Shown: piece by piece, positions 16,903 through 25,876 of the stretch | Position numbering within the stretch: the first letter of the stretch is position 1 | How the letters are laid out: each line of letters begins with the position of its first letter | Source of the DNA: JABDIP01 sp965250245 | GTDB taxonomy: Bacteria > Pseudomonadota > Alphaproteobacteria > DSM-16000 > Inquilinaceae | NCBI GenBank assembly: GCA_965250245.1 | Contig: OZ252296.1 | Coordinates: forward strand, 2,604,001 to 2,668,000 | Length of the DNA stretch: 64,000 bases | Direction of reading: 5' to 3' | Made by a program: the position numbers and the translations under genes | The notes under the pieces: generated by a model | What the model was told of the DNA's origin: nothing | The model's database searches: none | The model's input: the letters and a program-made list of their open reading frames with translations, nothing else

Positions 16903-17640
16903 CTAGAAATCGATATCGCCGAATTCGGAAGCGCCACCGCCGAAATTGGCAAATGGAGGTATGAAGGAGCCAGACGATCTGCCGCTCTTGAAGCTGGCCA
17001 TTGCGTTGGCCAACCCGAACCCGTCAGTCATGTCGTCGGCGGGCATGGCCACGCCTGAGAGCCGCCGCGGGGGCACAACGATCTGACCGTTGGGCAGGAT
17101 CCTGTTGAGGAGTTGTGCCTGACACGGCTCCTCCACGCCAAAGTTCGCCTTCAGGAAAGTCAGGCCGGCATTGTTCAATCCACCGATGTACGGCCTGTGC
17201 TTCAGCTTTGCCCAGCCGGCCACAAAGGTGCCGGTCCGCCCGCAGCCGGCTCCGCAATACACCAATGTCGCGCGGTGCCGATCTATCAAGTTGGCGACAT
17301 CCAGCACCTGCTGGGGCGCCGGCGCCCTGAAATCCGTGACCGGGAAGCTGTGATATTCAATGCCGGCCGCCCTAAGACGGTTCTGCCCATCCTGCTCCAT
17401 ATCGGTCCCGTAGAAGCTGATGACGCAGGTGATTTTCTGCGTCGCCAGGAAGTAAACGTCGGAACGCTGGACCGTATAGGCGCCCGCGCCGTAATAATAA
17501 GGTCGCGCGCTTCGCGCCAGCTTGCGGTCGAGAACCCATTGGAAGCGCCTGAAGGTTTCCCTTTCGGCGCCCCTGGTGAAGAGGCCGCTGCCACCGGCAT
17601 TCTCGTCAAAAACCCTCAGTCCGTTGAGTTGATCGGGCAT
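16903..17640 (-). CDS. Dual-specificity/tyrosine phosphatase-like protein
   Basis: The 245-residue product has the protein tyrosine phosphatase signature C-X5-R: VYCGAGCGRTGTF with Cys129 and Arg135. An upstream Asp (SFPVTDFRAP, Asp103) sits where the general acid of dual-specificity phosphatases is found. The N-terminal 60 residues (YYYGAGAYTVQRSD) and the glycine/serine-rich C-terminus are unassigned. No signal peptide or membrane segment is visible. It lies between the kinase operon and katG, and shares its upstream element with the kinase operon, which suggests co-regulation. It could oppose the neighbouring kinase, but that is inference. Confidence 0.83.
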   Translation of the reverse strand: MPDQLNGLRVFDENAGGSGLFTRGAERETFRRFQWVLDRKLARSARPYYYGAGAYTVQRSDVYFLATQKITCVISFYGTDMEQDGQNRLRAAGIEYHSFPVTDFRAPAPQQVLDVANLIDRHRATLVYCGAGCGRTGTFVAGWAKLKHRPYIGGLNNAGLTFLKANFGVEEPCQAQLLNRILPNGQIVVPPRRLSGVAMPADDMTDGFGLANAMASFKSGRSSGSFIPPFANFGGGASEFGDIDF

Positions 17641-17711
17641 GATGATGCTCCTTCATTGGGGTTGAGCGGAGTGGACCCCGATCGTCGCCGGGGCTGTTGG
17701 ATTGCCTCCTT

Positions 17712-17753
17712 AGAAACGGCGTTCCTTCGCGATCGGTTTCGGACATATCGCGG
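17712..17753 (-). promoter_or_regulatory. Conserved 42-bp upstream element, copy 2 (ECF-sigma-like promoter)
   Basis: This is the second copy of the element at 16649-16690, here about 72 bases upstream of the phosphatase start. Both copies keep CGAAAC-N17-CGTTTC (minus strand) and the core CCGAAACCGATC. The surrounding sequence is not similar, so conservation is confined to the element. The remainder of the gap to katG holds the operator at 17983. Confidence 0.55.
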
Positions 17754-17982
17754 TTTTTTCCCGCGAGGGCTGAATGCCGTCTCCCGACCCACCCGAAAGG
17801 CGAGCCGACTCCAGGGACGTCGTCGCTGGCCTTGCTCAGCGGCGGAGCGTGTCGACGCGACCGCTTTCACGCGCGTCCGCCCGATCGCGCCATGAAGGGC
17901 CGCCAGTCGAATTCTCGTGATCGTCGGCGGCGCGAAACCGTGGCAAATTATCTGGATCGTTGGACGCGGCGGTCCTATGTTG

Positions 17983-17997
17983 TTAGAACGATTCTAA
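17983..17997 (+). promoter_or_regulatory. Fur-family (Irr/PerR-like) operator upstream of katG
   Basis: The perfect palindrome TTAGAA-CGA-TTCTAA lies 31 bases before the katG start. It matches the TTAGAA-N3-TTCTAA pattern of Irr/PerR-type regulators in alphaproteobacteria, which link catalase expression to iron, heme or peroxide. The regulator gene is not in the window. Confidence 0.65.
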
Positions 17998-18028
17998 ACT
18001 CGGTCCATGCCAAGACTCGGAGGAAACT

Positions 18029-20215
<2,187 letters not shown>

Positions 20216-20277
20216 TCCCGGTTGGGGTCGCCCTGGCGGGCGCCCCTCGGCGATGAGCCGGAGTCTGCAATAGAAGA

Positions 20278-20312
20278 AAGGGCGGGCCCGATGGGCCCGC
20301 CCTTCCCTTTTT
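20278..20312 (+). terminator. Intrinsic terminator of katG (bidirectional)
   Basis: A 12-bp perfect stem (AAGGGCGGGCCC, loop GAT) is followed by a TTCCCTTTTTT-like T-rich tail. The A-rich run on the left (AGAAGAAAG) also allows weak termination of the convergent heme-protein gene. Confidence 0.88.
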
Positions 20313-20370
20313 CGATGGCCGGCGGTCTGGAATGACCCCGGCCGGGTCTTAGGGGGCTTGCGCTCCGGCG

Positions 20371-21120
20371 TCAGGCGCCCGGCGCGGGCGCCACGTTGCG
20401 GGCGGCCTCTTCCCGCGACGGGAAGGAGACGAGGAAGTTCAGCGCGACGGCGGCGACCAGGAACACGCCGGCCAGGCTGCCGATGATCACGGTCCAGATC
20501 TGCTGCGCACGCTCCAGCGCCACCGACATCGGGATGCTGACGATCTGGGCGCCGACGATCTCGTCCATCTGCCAGCCGAAGCCGTTGGCCGAGCCATAGC
20601 GCGCGATCATCGACGGCGGGGCCGCCGACGGCGTGCTGTGGCACTGCAGGCAGGCCGGATTGGTGATGCGGATCGGATGCGACATGGTCAGCATCTGACC
20701 GACCGCCGACTCGCGGACGACGACGGCCTCGGTCAGGGTCGGGTTGTTGCGGAAGGCCTGGATGATGTCCGCCTCCCAATCCGTGGCGAGGTCGCGCGGA
20801 TTGGTCGGGTTCAGCGTCGCTTCCTTGTAGGAATAGTGACGGAAGGCCTTCTGGATCTCTTCGAAATTGGTGTGGGCCGCGAAGGACGGCACCGTGTGCG
20901 GCAGGAATTCGTCCGTGCGCAGCTGCTGCAGCAGCGGCCGGATCTCGTTCGCCGTGTAGCCGCGCATGGCGAGCGCGCTGGCGCGCATCACCCGGGCTTT
21001 CTGGATGACCTCTTCGCGGGCGTTGTCTTTCAGGATGGTGTCGGCAACGAAGCCGATACCGCCGAGCGCGATGCCGAACACGAGCAGCATCACGAGGTTG
21101 AATTTAAGGCGCTGACTCAC
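20371..21120 (-). CDS. Tll0287-like/DUF3365 c-type heme membrane protein
   Basis: The 249-residue product is a sibling of the kinase-linked sensor at 14619-15491. An N-terminal transmembrane helix (about residues 9-29) leads to a periplasmic domain with NPTNPRDLATDWE and one heme c motif (CLQCHST). A second transmembrane helix (about 206-228) is followed by only some 20 cytoplasmic residues, with no HAMP domain. It may therefore be a membrane-anchored heme sensor or electron carrier without its own output. It is convergent with katG, with a terminator between them. Confidence 0.85.
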   Translation of the reverse strand: MSQRLKFNLVMLLVFGIALGGIGFVADTILKDNAREEVIQKARVMRASALAMRGYTANEIRPLLQQLRTDEFLPHTVPSFAAHTNFEEIQKAFRHYSYKEATLNPTNPRDLATDWEADIIQAFRNNPTLTEAVVVRESAVGQMLTMSHPIRITNPACLQCHSTPSAAPPSMIARYGSANGFGWQMDEIVGAQIVSIPMSVALERAQQIWTVIIGSLAGVFLVAAVALNFLVSFPSREEAARNVAPAPGA

Positions 21121-21255
21121 GGGACCCCCGAGGACCTGATGGTTGACAAACGGATTTGTGAAAAATTCCTACCGCTTCTCCCTTAACAAAGCGTAATTCC
21201 ACGCAACGATTTGAGGCCGCCGTGAGCGGTGCCGGTTCGATCGACGGAAGGATGC

Positions 21256-21828
21256 ATGCGCGCCTGGCAACGAATGCTCAGCGGACGGCGGCTCAACCTG
21301 CTGGACCCCTCGCCCATCGATATCGAGATCGAGGACATCGCCCACGGCCTGTCGCGGGTCGCCCGCTGGAACGGCCAGACGGTCGGCGATTTCGCCTTCT
21401 CGGTGGCCGAGCATTGCGTGCTGGTGGAGCGGCTGGCGGCACAGGACCGGCCCGGGCTGGAGACACGGTGGCGGCTGGCGGCCCTGCTGCACGACGCCCC
21501 GGAATATGTGATCGGCGACATGATCTCGCCCTTCAAGGCATCGATTGGCAATGATTACAAGGCGGTGGAGAAGGCCCTTCAGGCGGCGGTTCACATCCGC
21601 TTCGGGCTCCCGGCCCGCCTGCCGGCGGAGATCACGGCCCTGATCAAGCGCGCCGACCGGGTGGCGGCGTTTTCCGAGGCGGTGGACCTGGCCGGCTTCA
21701 GCGAGCCGGAGGCGCGCAAGGTGCTCGGCTACCGGCGCAAGGCCCGGGCCGATACGCTGACGGCGCTGGCGCCGGATGCCGCCAAATCGGCCTTCCTGGA
21801 ACGGTTTCGTAGGCTTTTCATTGCCTAA
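21256..21828 (+). CDS. HD-domain hydrolase (YfbR-like)
   Basis: HD-domain metal-dependent phosphohydrolase of about 190 residues. I use the ATG at 21256 (MRAWQRMLSGRRLNLLDPS), preceded by a CGGAAGG Shine-Dalgarno, rather than the GTG at 21229. The metal-binding residues are visible: His in FSVAEHCVLVE, the HD pair in LLHDAPEYVIGDM and a late Asp in KRADRVAA. The pattern matches YfbR-type nucleotidases and related hydrolases. The substrate cannot be stated. A different gene starts 52 bases downstream on the same strand. Confidence 0.86.
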   Translation: MRAWQRMLSGRRLNLLDPSPIDIEIEDIAHGLSRVARWNGQTVGDFAFSVAEHCVLVERLAAQDRPGLETRWRLAALLHDAPEYVIGDMISPFKASIGNDYKAVEKALQAAVHIRFGLPARLPAEITALIKRADRVAAFSEAVDLAGFSEPEARKVLGYRRKARADTLTALAPDAAKSAFLERFRRLFIA

Positions 21829-21880
21829 TCGCCGCCGCCGACCAATTCTCGGGGGCGAAACGCAACGGATTCGCCGATCG

Positions 21881-22393
21881 ATGACGCCAGTTCCGACTCG
21901 AGTCGCCCTGCTGGTCCTGCTTGCCGCCTGGGCCGCCGCCGGCCCGTCCTGGGCGCAGAGCGGCTCCTATATCGGCAGCTATTCCGATTGGGAGGGGCAT
22001 GTCTACCGGATCGACGCCAGCGAGACCCGCTGCGCCCTGCGCGCGGTGCATCCGGCGATCCTGGAGGCGGAGATCTACTGGGTGTTCAATACCCGCCACG
22101 CCGCGCGACTGCCGCACGGGTTCCTGGCGATCGATCGCCGGGTGGCGGACGGCGCCCGCGAATTGGAGGCGGTGATCGACGGCCGGCAACGGTTCACCCT
22201 GCGGATCGGGGCCGACGGATACGGCTACAGCCAGGATGCCGACGGTGCCCGGCTGATCGCCGCCATGCGCCGGGGCATCGCCATGGAGGTGACGATCCGC
22301 CGCCGGACCGCCGATCCCCAGGTCTTTCCGATCTCGTTGCTGGGATTCACCCGAGGCAGCGACGCCACCCGCCGCGCCTGTTCCAGTGGCTGA
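21881..22393 (+). CDS. IalB-like exported protein (invasion-associated locus B family)
   Basis: The 170-residue protein starts with MTPVPTRVALLVLLAAW, a signal peptide ending GPSWAQ. The mature part has the pattern of IalB-family proteins of alphaproteobacteria: an early YSDWEGHVY aromatic motif, a Cys near residue 46 (TRCALRAV) and the C-terminal ISLLGFTRGSDATRRAC, in which GFT...AC is characteristic. Despite the family name, such proteins are common in free-living relatives. The function is unknown and the location is probably periplasmic. A long inverted repeat follows the stop within 25 bases. Confidence 0.7.
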   Translation: MTPVPTRVALLVLLAAWAAAGPSWAQSGSYIGSYSDWEGHVYRIDASETRCALRAVHPAILEAEIYWVFNTRHAARLPHGFLAIDRRVADGARELEAVIDGRQRFTLRIGADGYGYSQDADGARLIAAMRRGIAMEVTIRRRTADPQVFPISLLGFTRGSDATRRACSSG

Positions 22394-22414
22394 TGCGCCC
22401 CGGCGGCTTCTTTG

Positions 22415-22594
22415 TTGAACCACAGAGACACAGAGACACAGAGAACCAACAACCACAGGATCGTCATTCCCGCGAAGGCGGGAATCCAGTGATCACATCG
22501 GTTCCATCTGTGAGGACGTGACTTCTGGATTCCCGCCTTCGCGGGAATGACAGACCTATATGGTTCTCTGTGCCTCTGTGTCTCTGTGGTTCAA
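22415..22594. repeat. Nested inverted repeat (outer and inner arms)
   Basis: Outer arms at 22415-22447 and 22562-22594 (CACAGAGACACAGAG family) are near-perfect reverse complements. Inner arms at 22463-22489 and 22525-22551 (CATTCCCGCGAAGGCGGGAA core) are perfect reverse complements. The whole is a roughly 180-bp nested palindrome between two genes. Each inner arm is itself palindromic. It resembles widespread bacterial intergenic repeats. No ORF is present. Confidence 0.88.
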
Positions 22595-22642
22595 AGACAA
22601 TCGGCCAGCCAACAGTGATAGTGGCGGATTGGAGCGCGCGGC

Positions 22643-23035
22643 TCAGAACGCCTGGCGCTTCTGCTTGTAGGCGTCCGCGAGCTGCCGGAGCGCGTCCTGG
22701 TGGCGGGCGCCGGCGGCGGGCCGGCTCGGCGGCTCGACCAGGGCGGTCATGCCGCGCGGCAGCCGCGCCTCGCCGATCGCCTTGCCGAGCTGCCCGACAA
22801 CGGTCTCCAACGCATCGGCGGGAAGTTCCGATTTGCGGCGCGTCGGCTTGGAGTCGGTTGAACGGGAGACCGCATGGGCGACGATGCCCGGAAGATAGGA
22901 GGCGACCAGACCGTGCAGCAGGCGGACGTCGCGGCCGCACTCGGCGATGAGGATCTGACGCGCCGCCGGGGCATTGCCCTTGGCCTCGGCAAGGGCGGCG
23001 CGCACCCGCCCGGCCACGTATTCCTTGCTCGACAC
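22643..23035 (-). CDS. Conserved-looking hypothetical protein (130 aa)
   Basis: The product starts MSSKEYVAGRVRAALAEAKG and is mostly helical, with an N-terminal segment of about 60 residues (ARQILIAECGRDVRLLHGLV, SYLPGIVAH) and a basic C-terminus (KQKRQAF). No membrane segment, signal peptide or catalytic motif is visible. I do not recognise a family. Support comes from frame length, base composition and placement between a repeat and a divergent gene. Confidence 0.65.
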   Translation of the reverse strand: MSSKEYVAGRVRAALAEAKGNAPAARQILIAECGRDVRLLHGLVASYLPGIVAHAVSRSTDSKPTRRKSELPADALETVVGQLGKAIGEARLPRGMTALVEPPSRPAAGARHQDALRQLADAYKQKRQAF

Positions 23036-23144
23036 AGCGCGTCACCTTGTGGTCGCTTTAACGGCGCCGTAACCCTAGGACGGTTTGATTAACAACTTCT
23101 TCACTGTAGGGTGCCTCAACGGGAGAGGGTCGGCAATTTCCCCC

Positions 23145-23792
23145 ATGCAGATCGACATCTTCTTCGACCTGGTCTGCCCCTGGTGCTTCATCGGCAAGCA
23201 CCGGATGGACCGCGCTCTGGCCGAACGCCCCAGCCTGCCGGTCGAGCTGAACTGGCAGCCCTTCCAGCTCAATCCCGGCATGCCGCCCGGCGGCATGGAC
23301 CGCCGCGACTACCTGTCGGCCAAGTTCGGCGGCTCCGGGCGCGCCGCGCAGATCTACGCCATGGTCGCCGAGACCGCCGAGCGCGACGGGCTGTGCCTGG
23401 AACTGGACGCCATCCACCGCACTCCGAACACCCTGGACGCGCACCGTCTGGTCCGCTTCGCGACGCGCCGCGGCCGCGATCCGGCGATCGTCGCCGAGTC
23501 GATCTTCAAAGCCTATTTCCAGCAGGGCCGCGACATCGGTGACCGCAAGACCCTGGCCGACATCGCCGAATCGCTGGGCCTGGACCGGGACGCGGTGGTC
23601 GACCACCTGGCCGGCCGGACCGACATCAACCACATCCGCGCCGCCGATGCCGCCGCCCGCCGCATGGGCATCCAGGCGGTCCCGTGTTTCGTCTTCGACC
23701 GGCGCTACGCCCTGTCCGGGGCCCAGGAGCCGGATTCCTTCTTCCCCATGTTCGACCTGGCCGGCGCCGAGGCCTCCCTCTCCCACGTCTGA
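23145..23792 (+). CDS. DsbA-family oxidoreductase (FrnE-like)
   Basis: The 215-residue thioredoxin-fold protein begins MQIDIFFDLVCPWCFIGKHR. The active-site CPWC is at residues 11-14, and the insertion of about 90 helical residues and the cis-Pro (IQAVPCFVFD) fit the 2-hydroxychromene-2-carboxylate isomerase/FrnE branch of the DsbA family. I start at the ATG at 23145 because the sequence before it is not conserved in appearance. No signal peptide, so it is probably cytoplasmic. A CDF transporter follows on the same strand after 51 bases. Confidence 0.88.
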   Translation: MQIDIFFDLVCPWCFIGKHRMDRALAERPSLPVELNWQPFQLNPGMPPGGMDRRDYLSAKFGGSGRAAQIYAMVAETAERDGLCLELDAIHRTPNTLDAHRLVRFATRRGRDPAIVAESIFKAYFQQGRDIGDRKTLADIAESLGLDRDAVVDHLAGRTDINHIRAADAAARRMGIQAVPCFVFDRRYALSGAQEPDSFFPMFDLAGAEASLSHV

Positions 23793-23843
23793 CCCGACGG
23801 CCAATCCGGCCGCCTCCACTTCACCGACCCATCGAGGACCGCT

Positions 23844-24800
23844 ATGGCCGCCGGCTCCAAGAAAGCCATCTATGCCGCGCTGATCGGCAACTCCCTGATC
23901 GCCGTGACCAAGTTCGGCGCCGCCGCCTATACCGGCAGCTCCGCCATGCTCAGCGAGTCCATCCACTCGTTGGTCGACAGCGGCAACCAGGTTCTGCTGC
24001 TCTACGGGCTGAAGCGCTCGTCGAAGCCGGCCGATGACCGGCACCCGTTCGGATACGGCATGGAGCTGTATTTCTGGGCCTTCGTGGTGGCGATCATCAT
24101 CTTCGCCATCGGCGCCGGGGTGTCGATCTACGAGGGCGTCAGCAAGCTGATCCATCCCCACCCGGTGACCAACGTCATCGTCAACTACATCGTGCTGGGC
24201 GCGGCCATCCTCTTTGAAGCCGCAGCGTGTACCGTCGCCTTCAAGGAATTCAACCGGGCGCGCGGCGACATGCCGTTCTTCGAAGCGGTGCGCAAGAGCA
24301 AGGACCCGGCCCTGTTCACGGTGCTGTTCGAGGATTCCGCCGCCATGCTGGGGCTGCTGGTGGCGCTGGCCGGCATCGGCCTCGGGCAGGTTCTGGACAT
24401 GCCGATCCTGGACGGCGTGGCATCGGTGGCGATCGGCGTGATCCTGGCCCTGACCGCCATGCTGCTGGCCTATGAGTGCAAGAGCCTGCTGATCGGCGAG
24501 GCCGCCGAGCCGGACGTGGTTCAGGGCATCGGAAAGCTGGCGGGAGAGACGCCGGGCATCGGCCGCATCAACGAGCTGCGGACCATGCATCTGGGCCCCC
24601 AGGACATCCTGCTGAACATCAGCCTGGACTTCGCCGACCATATGAGCTCGGCCCAGGTCGAGGAGGCGATCTCGGCGCTGGAGCAGCGGATCAAGGATGC
24701 CCATCCCGACGTGAAGCGGATCTTCATCGAGGCCCAGAGCGTCCGCCGCCACCTGGAGAGCCTCGCCGGCGGCGGCCCGGAGCCGCAACCGCAGACCTGA
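23844..24800 (+). CDS. Cation diffusion facilitator (CDF) transporter
   Basis: This 318-residue inner-membrane protein exports divalent metals such as zinc, probably in exchange for protons. It has five to six transmembrane segments. Conserved features are SIHSLVDSGNQ (Asp in TM2), the following HPFGYGMELYFWAF, and the Asp in TM5 (MPILDGVASVAIG). The C-terminal cytoplasmic domain carries LGPQDILLNISLDF and ends in a proline-rich tail. It resembles the ZNT9-like branch of the family. Metal specificity cannot be read from the sequence. The 208-base gap after it holds two small hairpins (24909-24926, 24948-24962) ahead of the YjhX-like gene. Confidence 0.88.
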   Translation: MAAGSKKAIYAALIGNSLIAVTKFGAAAYTGSSAMLSESIHSLVDSGNQVLLLYGLKRSSKPADDRHPFGYGMELYFWAFVVAIIIFAIGAGVSIYEGVSKLIHPHPVTNVIVNYIVLGAAILFEAAACTVAFKEFNRARGDMPFFEAVRKSKDPALFTVLFEDSAAMLGLLVALAGIGLGQVLDMPILDGVASVAIGVILALTAMLLAYECKSLLIGEAAEPDVVQGIGKLAGETPGIGRINELRTMHLGPQDILLNISLDFADHMSSAQVEEAISALEQRIKDAHPDVKRIFIEAQSVRRHLESLAGGGPEPQPQT

Positions 24801-25008
24801 CTTGCGATCGGCGGCCCGGCCCGCTATTCACGGCCCCGGCCTGCGCGGCATCCCAGTCGCGCCCAAGCTCGGAGCCTTTATGTCGGAGACCGTAACGACC
24901 TGCTGATGTGCCCCCGTCGCGGGGCATGGTCGTGCAGCGTTTGCCTTCGCACCCCCGGTGCGGAGAAGCGGCGCTGTGAGCACTGGTTCCGAATTCCGAG
25001 TTCAATCC

Positions 25009-25269
25009 ATGAATATTTCCAAGGGCGAACAGCGCGTTCTGCACGTGCTTTCGCAAGGCGGCCACATCCGCCATGAGCGTGCCGAGGAGGGCCGCAAGAT
25101 CCGCGAGGTGCTCTGCGTCACCCGCGACGGCATCATCCTCACCGACTGCTCCCTGTCGCTGTTCTCGCGCCTGCGCCGCAAACGGCTGATCGGCTCGCGC
25201 AATGGCGGCCCCTACCGCATCACGCGCCTCGGACGCCGTTCCGTCCGATCGCAACCCGACAACCGTTGA
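25009..25269 (+). CDS. YjhX/TopAI-family protein (UPF0386)
   Basis: The 86-residue protein starts MNISKGEQRVLHVLSQGGHI, and continues with GRKIREVLCVTRDG, LFSRLRRKRLI and GPYRITRLGRRSVRSQPDNR: the whole-length pattern of the UPF0386 family. In Escherichia coli YjhX (TopAI) is a toxin that inhibits topoisomerase I, counteracted by the GNAT-like YjhQ. Here a GNAT gene starts 33 bases downstream. Many alphaproteobacterial members occur without obvious partners, so a toxin role here is inference. A hairpin CGCACC/GGTGCG (24948-24962) lies just upstream. Confidence 0.85.
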   Translation: MNISKGEQRVLHVLSQGGHIRHERAEEGRKIREVLCVTRDGIILTDCSLSLFSRLRRKRLIGSRNGGPYRITRLGRRSVRSQPDNR

Positions 25270-25302
25270 TCCGGCAATGCCGGCTCCAAAAGGACTTTCA
25301 CG

Positions 25303-25767
25303 ATGATCCGATCCGCTGAACCCGCAGACAAGCCCGCCCTGCTCGACCTGGGCGCGGCGACCGGGCTCTTCCAACCGCATGAGCTGGAGGTGCTGGACGC
25401 CATGCTGTCCGAGTACTTCGCCGGTTCCCTCGACGACGGCCATACCTGGATCGCCGACGACGAGGACGGCCTGTGCGCCGCCGCCTACTACGCCCCGGAG
25501 ATCATGGGCGACGGCGTCTGGAACCTGTACTTCATCGGGGTCCATCCCGACCGCCAGGGCCAGGGTCGCGGCGGCGCCCTCCTGGCCCATGTCGAGCAGG
25601 ATCTGAGGCGTCGGGATGCGCGCATGCTGCTGGTCGAGACGTCGGCGACCGACGGCTTCACGCTCACCCGAGCCTTCTACGCCAAGAACGGCTATGAGGA
25701 GGAGGCCCGGATCCGCGACTACTACGCCGCCGGCGACGACAAGGTCGTCTTCCGGAAGGTGTTGTAG
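25303..25767 (+). CDS. GNAT-family acetyltransferase
   Basis: The 154-residue protein has the GNAT acetyl-CoA motif: IGVHPDRQGQGRGGALL, with the following LLVETSATDGFTLTRAFYAKNGY segment. An AAAGGA Shine-Dalgarno precedes the ATG at 25303. It probably forms an operon with the YjhX-like gene upstream. It may be the counterpart of YjhQ or an independent acetyltransferase. It is shorter than YjhQ (about 180 residues). A palindromic repeat lies directly behind the stop. Confidence 0.85.
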   Translation: MIRSAEPADKPALLDLGAATGLFQPHELEVLDAMLSEYFAGSLDDGHTWIADDEDGLCAAAYYAPEIMGDGVWNLYFIGVHPDRQGQGRGGALLAHVEQDLRRRDARMLLVETSATDGFTLTRAFYAKNGYEEEARIRDYYAAGDDKVVFRKVL

Positions 25768-25781
25768 GCCCCGCCGCTCGT

Positions 25782-25862
25782 CGTCATTGCGAGGAGCGAA
25801 GCGACGCGGCAATCCACTGCCTGCCGATAGAGTAGATTGCCGCGCTTCGCTCGCAATGACGC
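25782..25862. repeat. Palindromic intergenic repeat (CATTGCGAG family)
   Basis: An imperfect inverted repeat of about 80 bp. The left arm begins CGTCATTGCGAGGAGCGAAG and continues to GCGGCAATC. The right arm reads GATTGCCGCGCTTCGCTCGC followed by AATGACG. It lies between the GNAT gene and mfd, which converge on it, so it may serve as a bidirectional terminator. This type of sequence is common in proteobacterial genomes. Confidence 0.85.
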
Positions 25863-25876
25863 CGTTTGGGCAAGTC

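Noticed and set aside
22415..22594. CRISPR-like short repeats (CACAGAGA units)
   Set aside because: The units are arms of an inverted repeat, not regularly spaced direct repeats, and no cas gene is present.
23058..24788. Open frame of 576 codons on the minus strand opposite the FrnE-like and CDF genes
   Set aside because: Shadow of two recognised genes, with no motif of its own.
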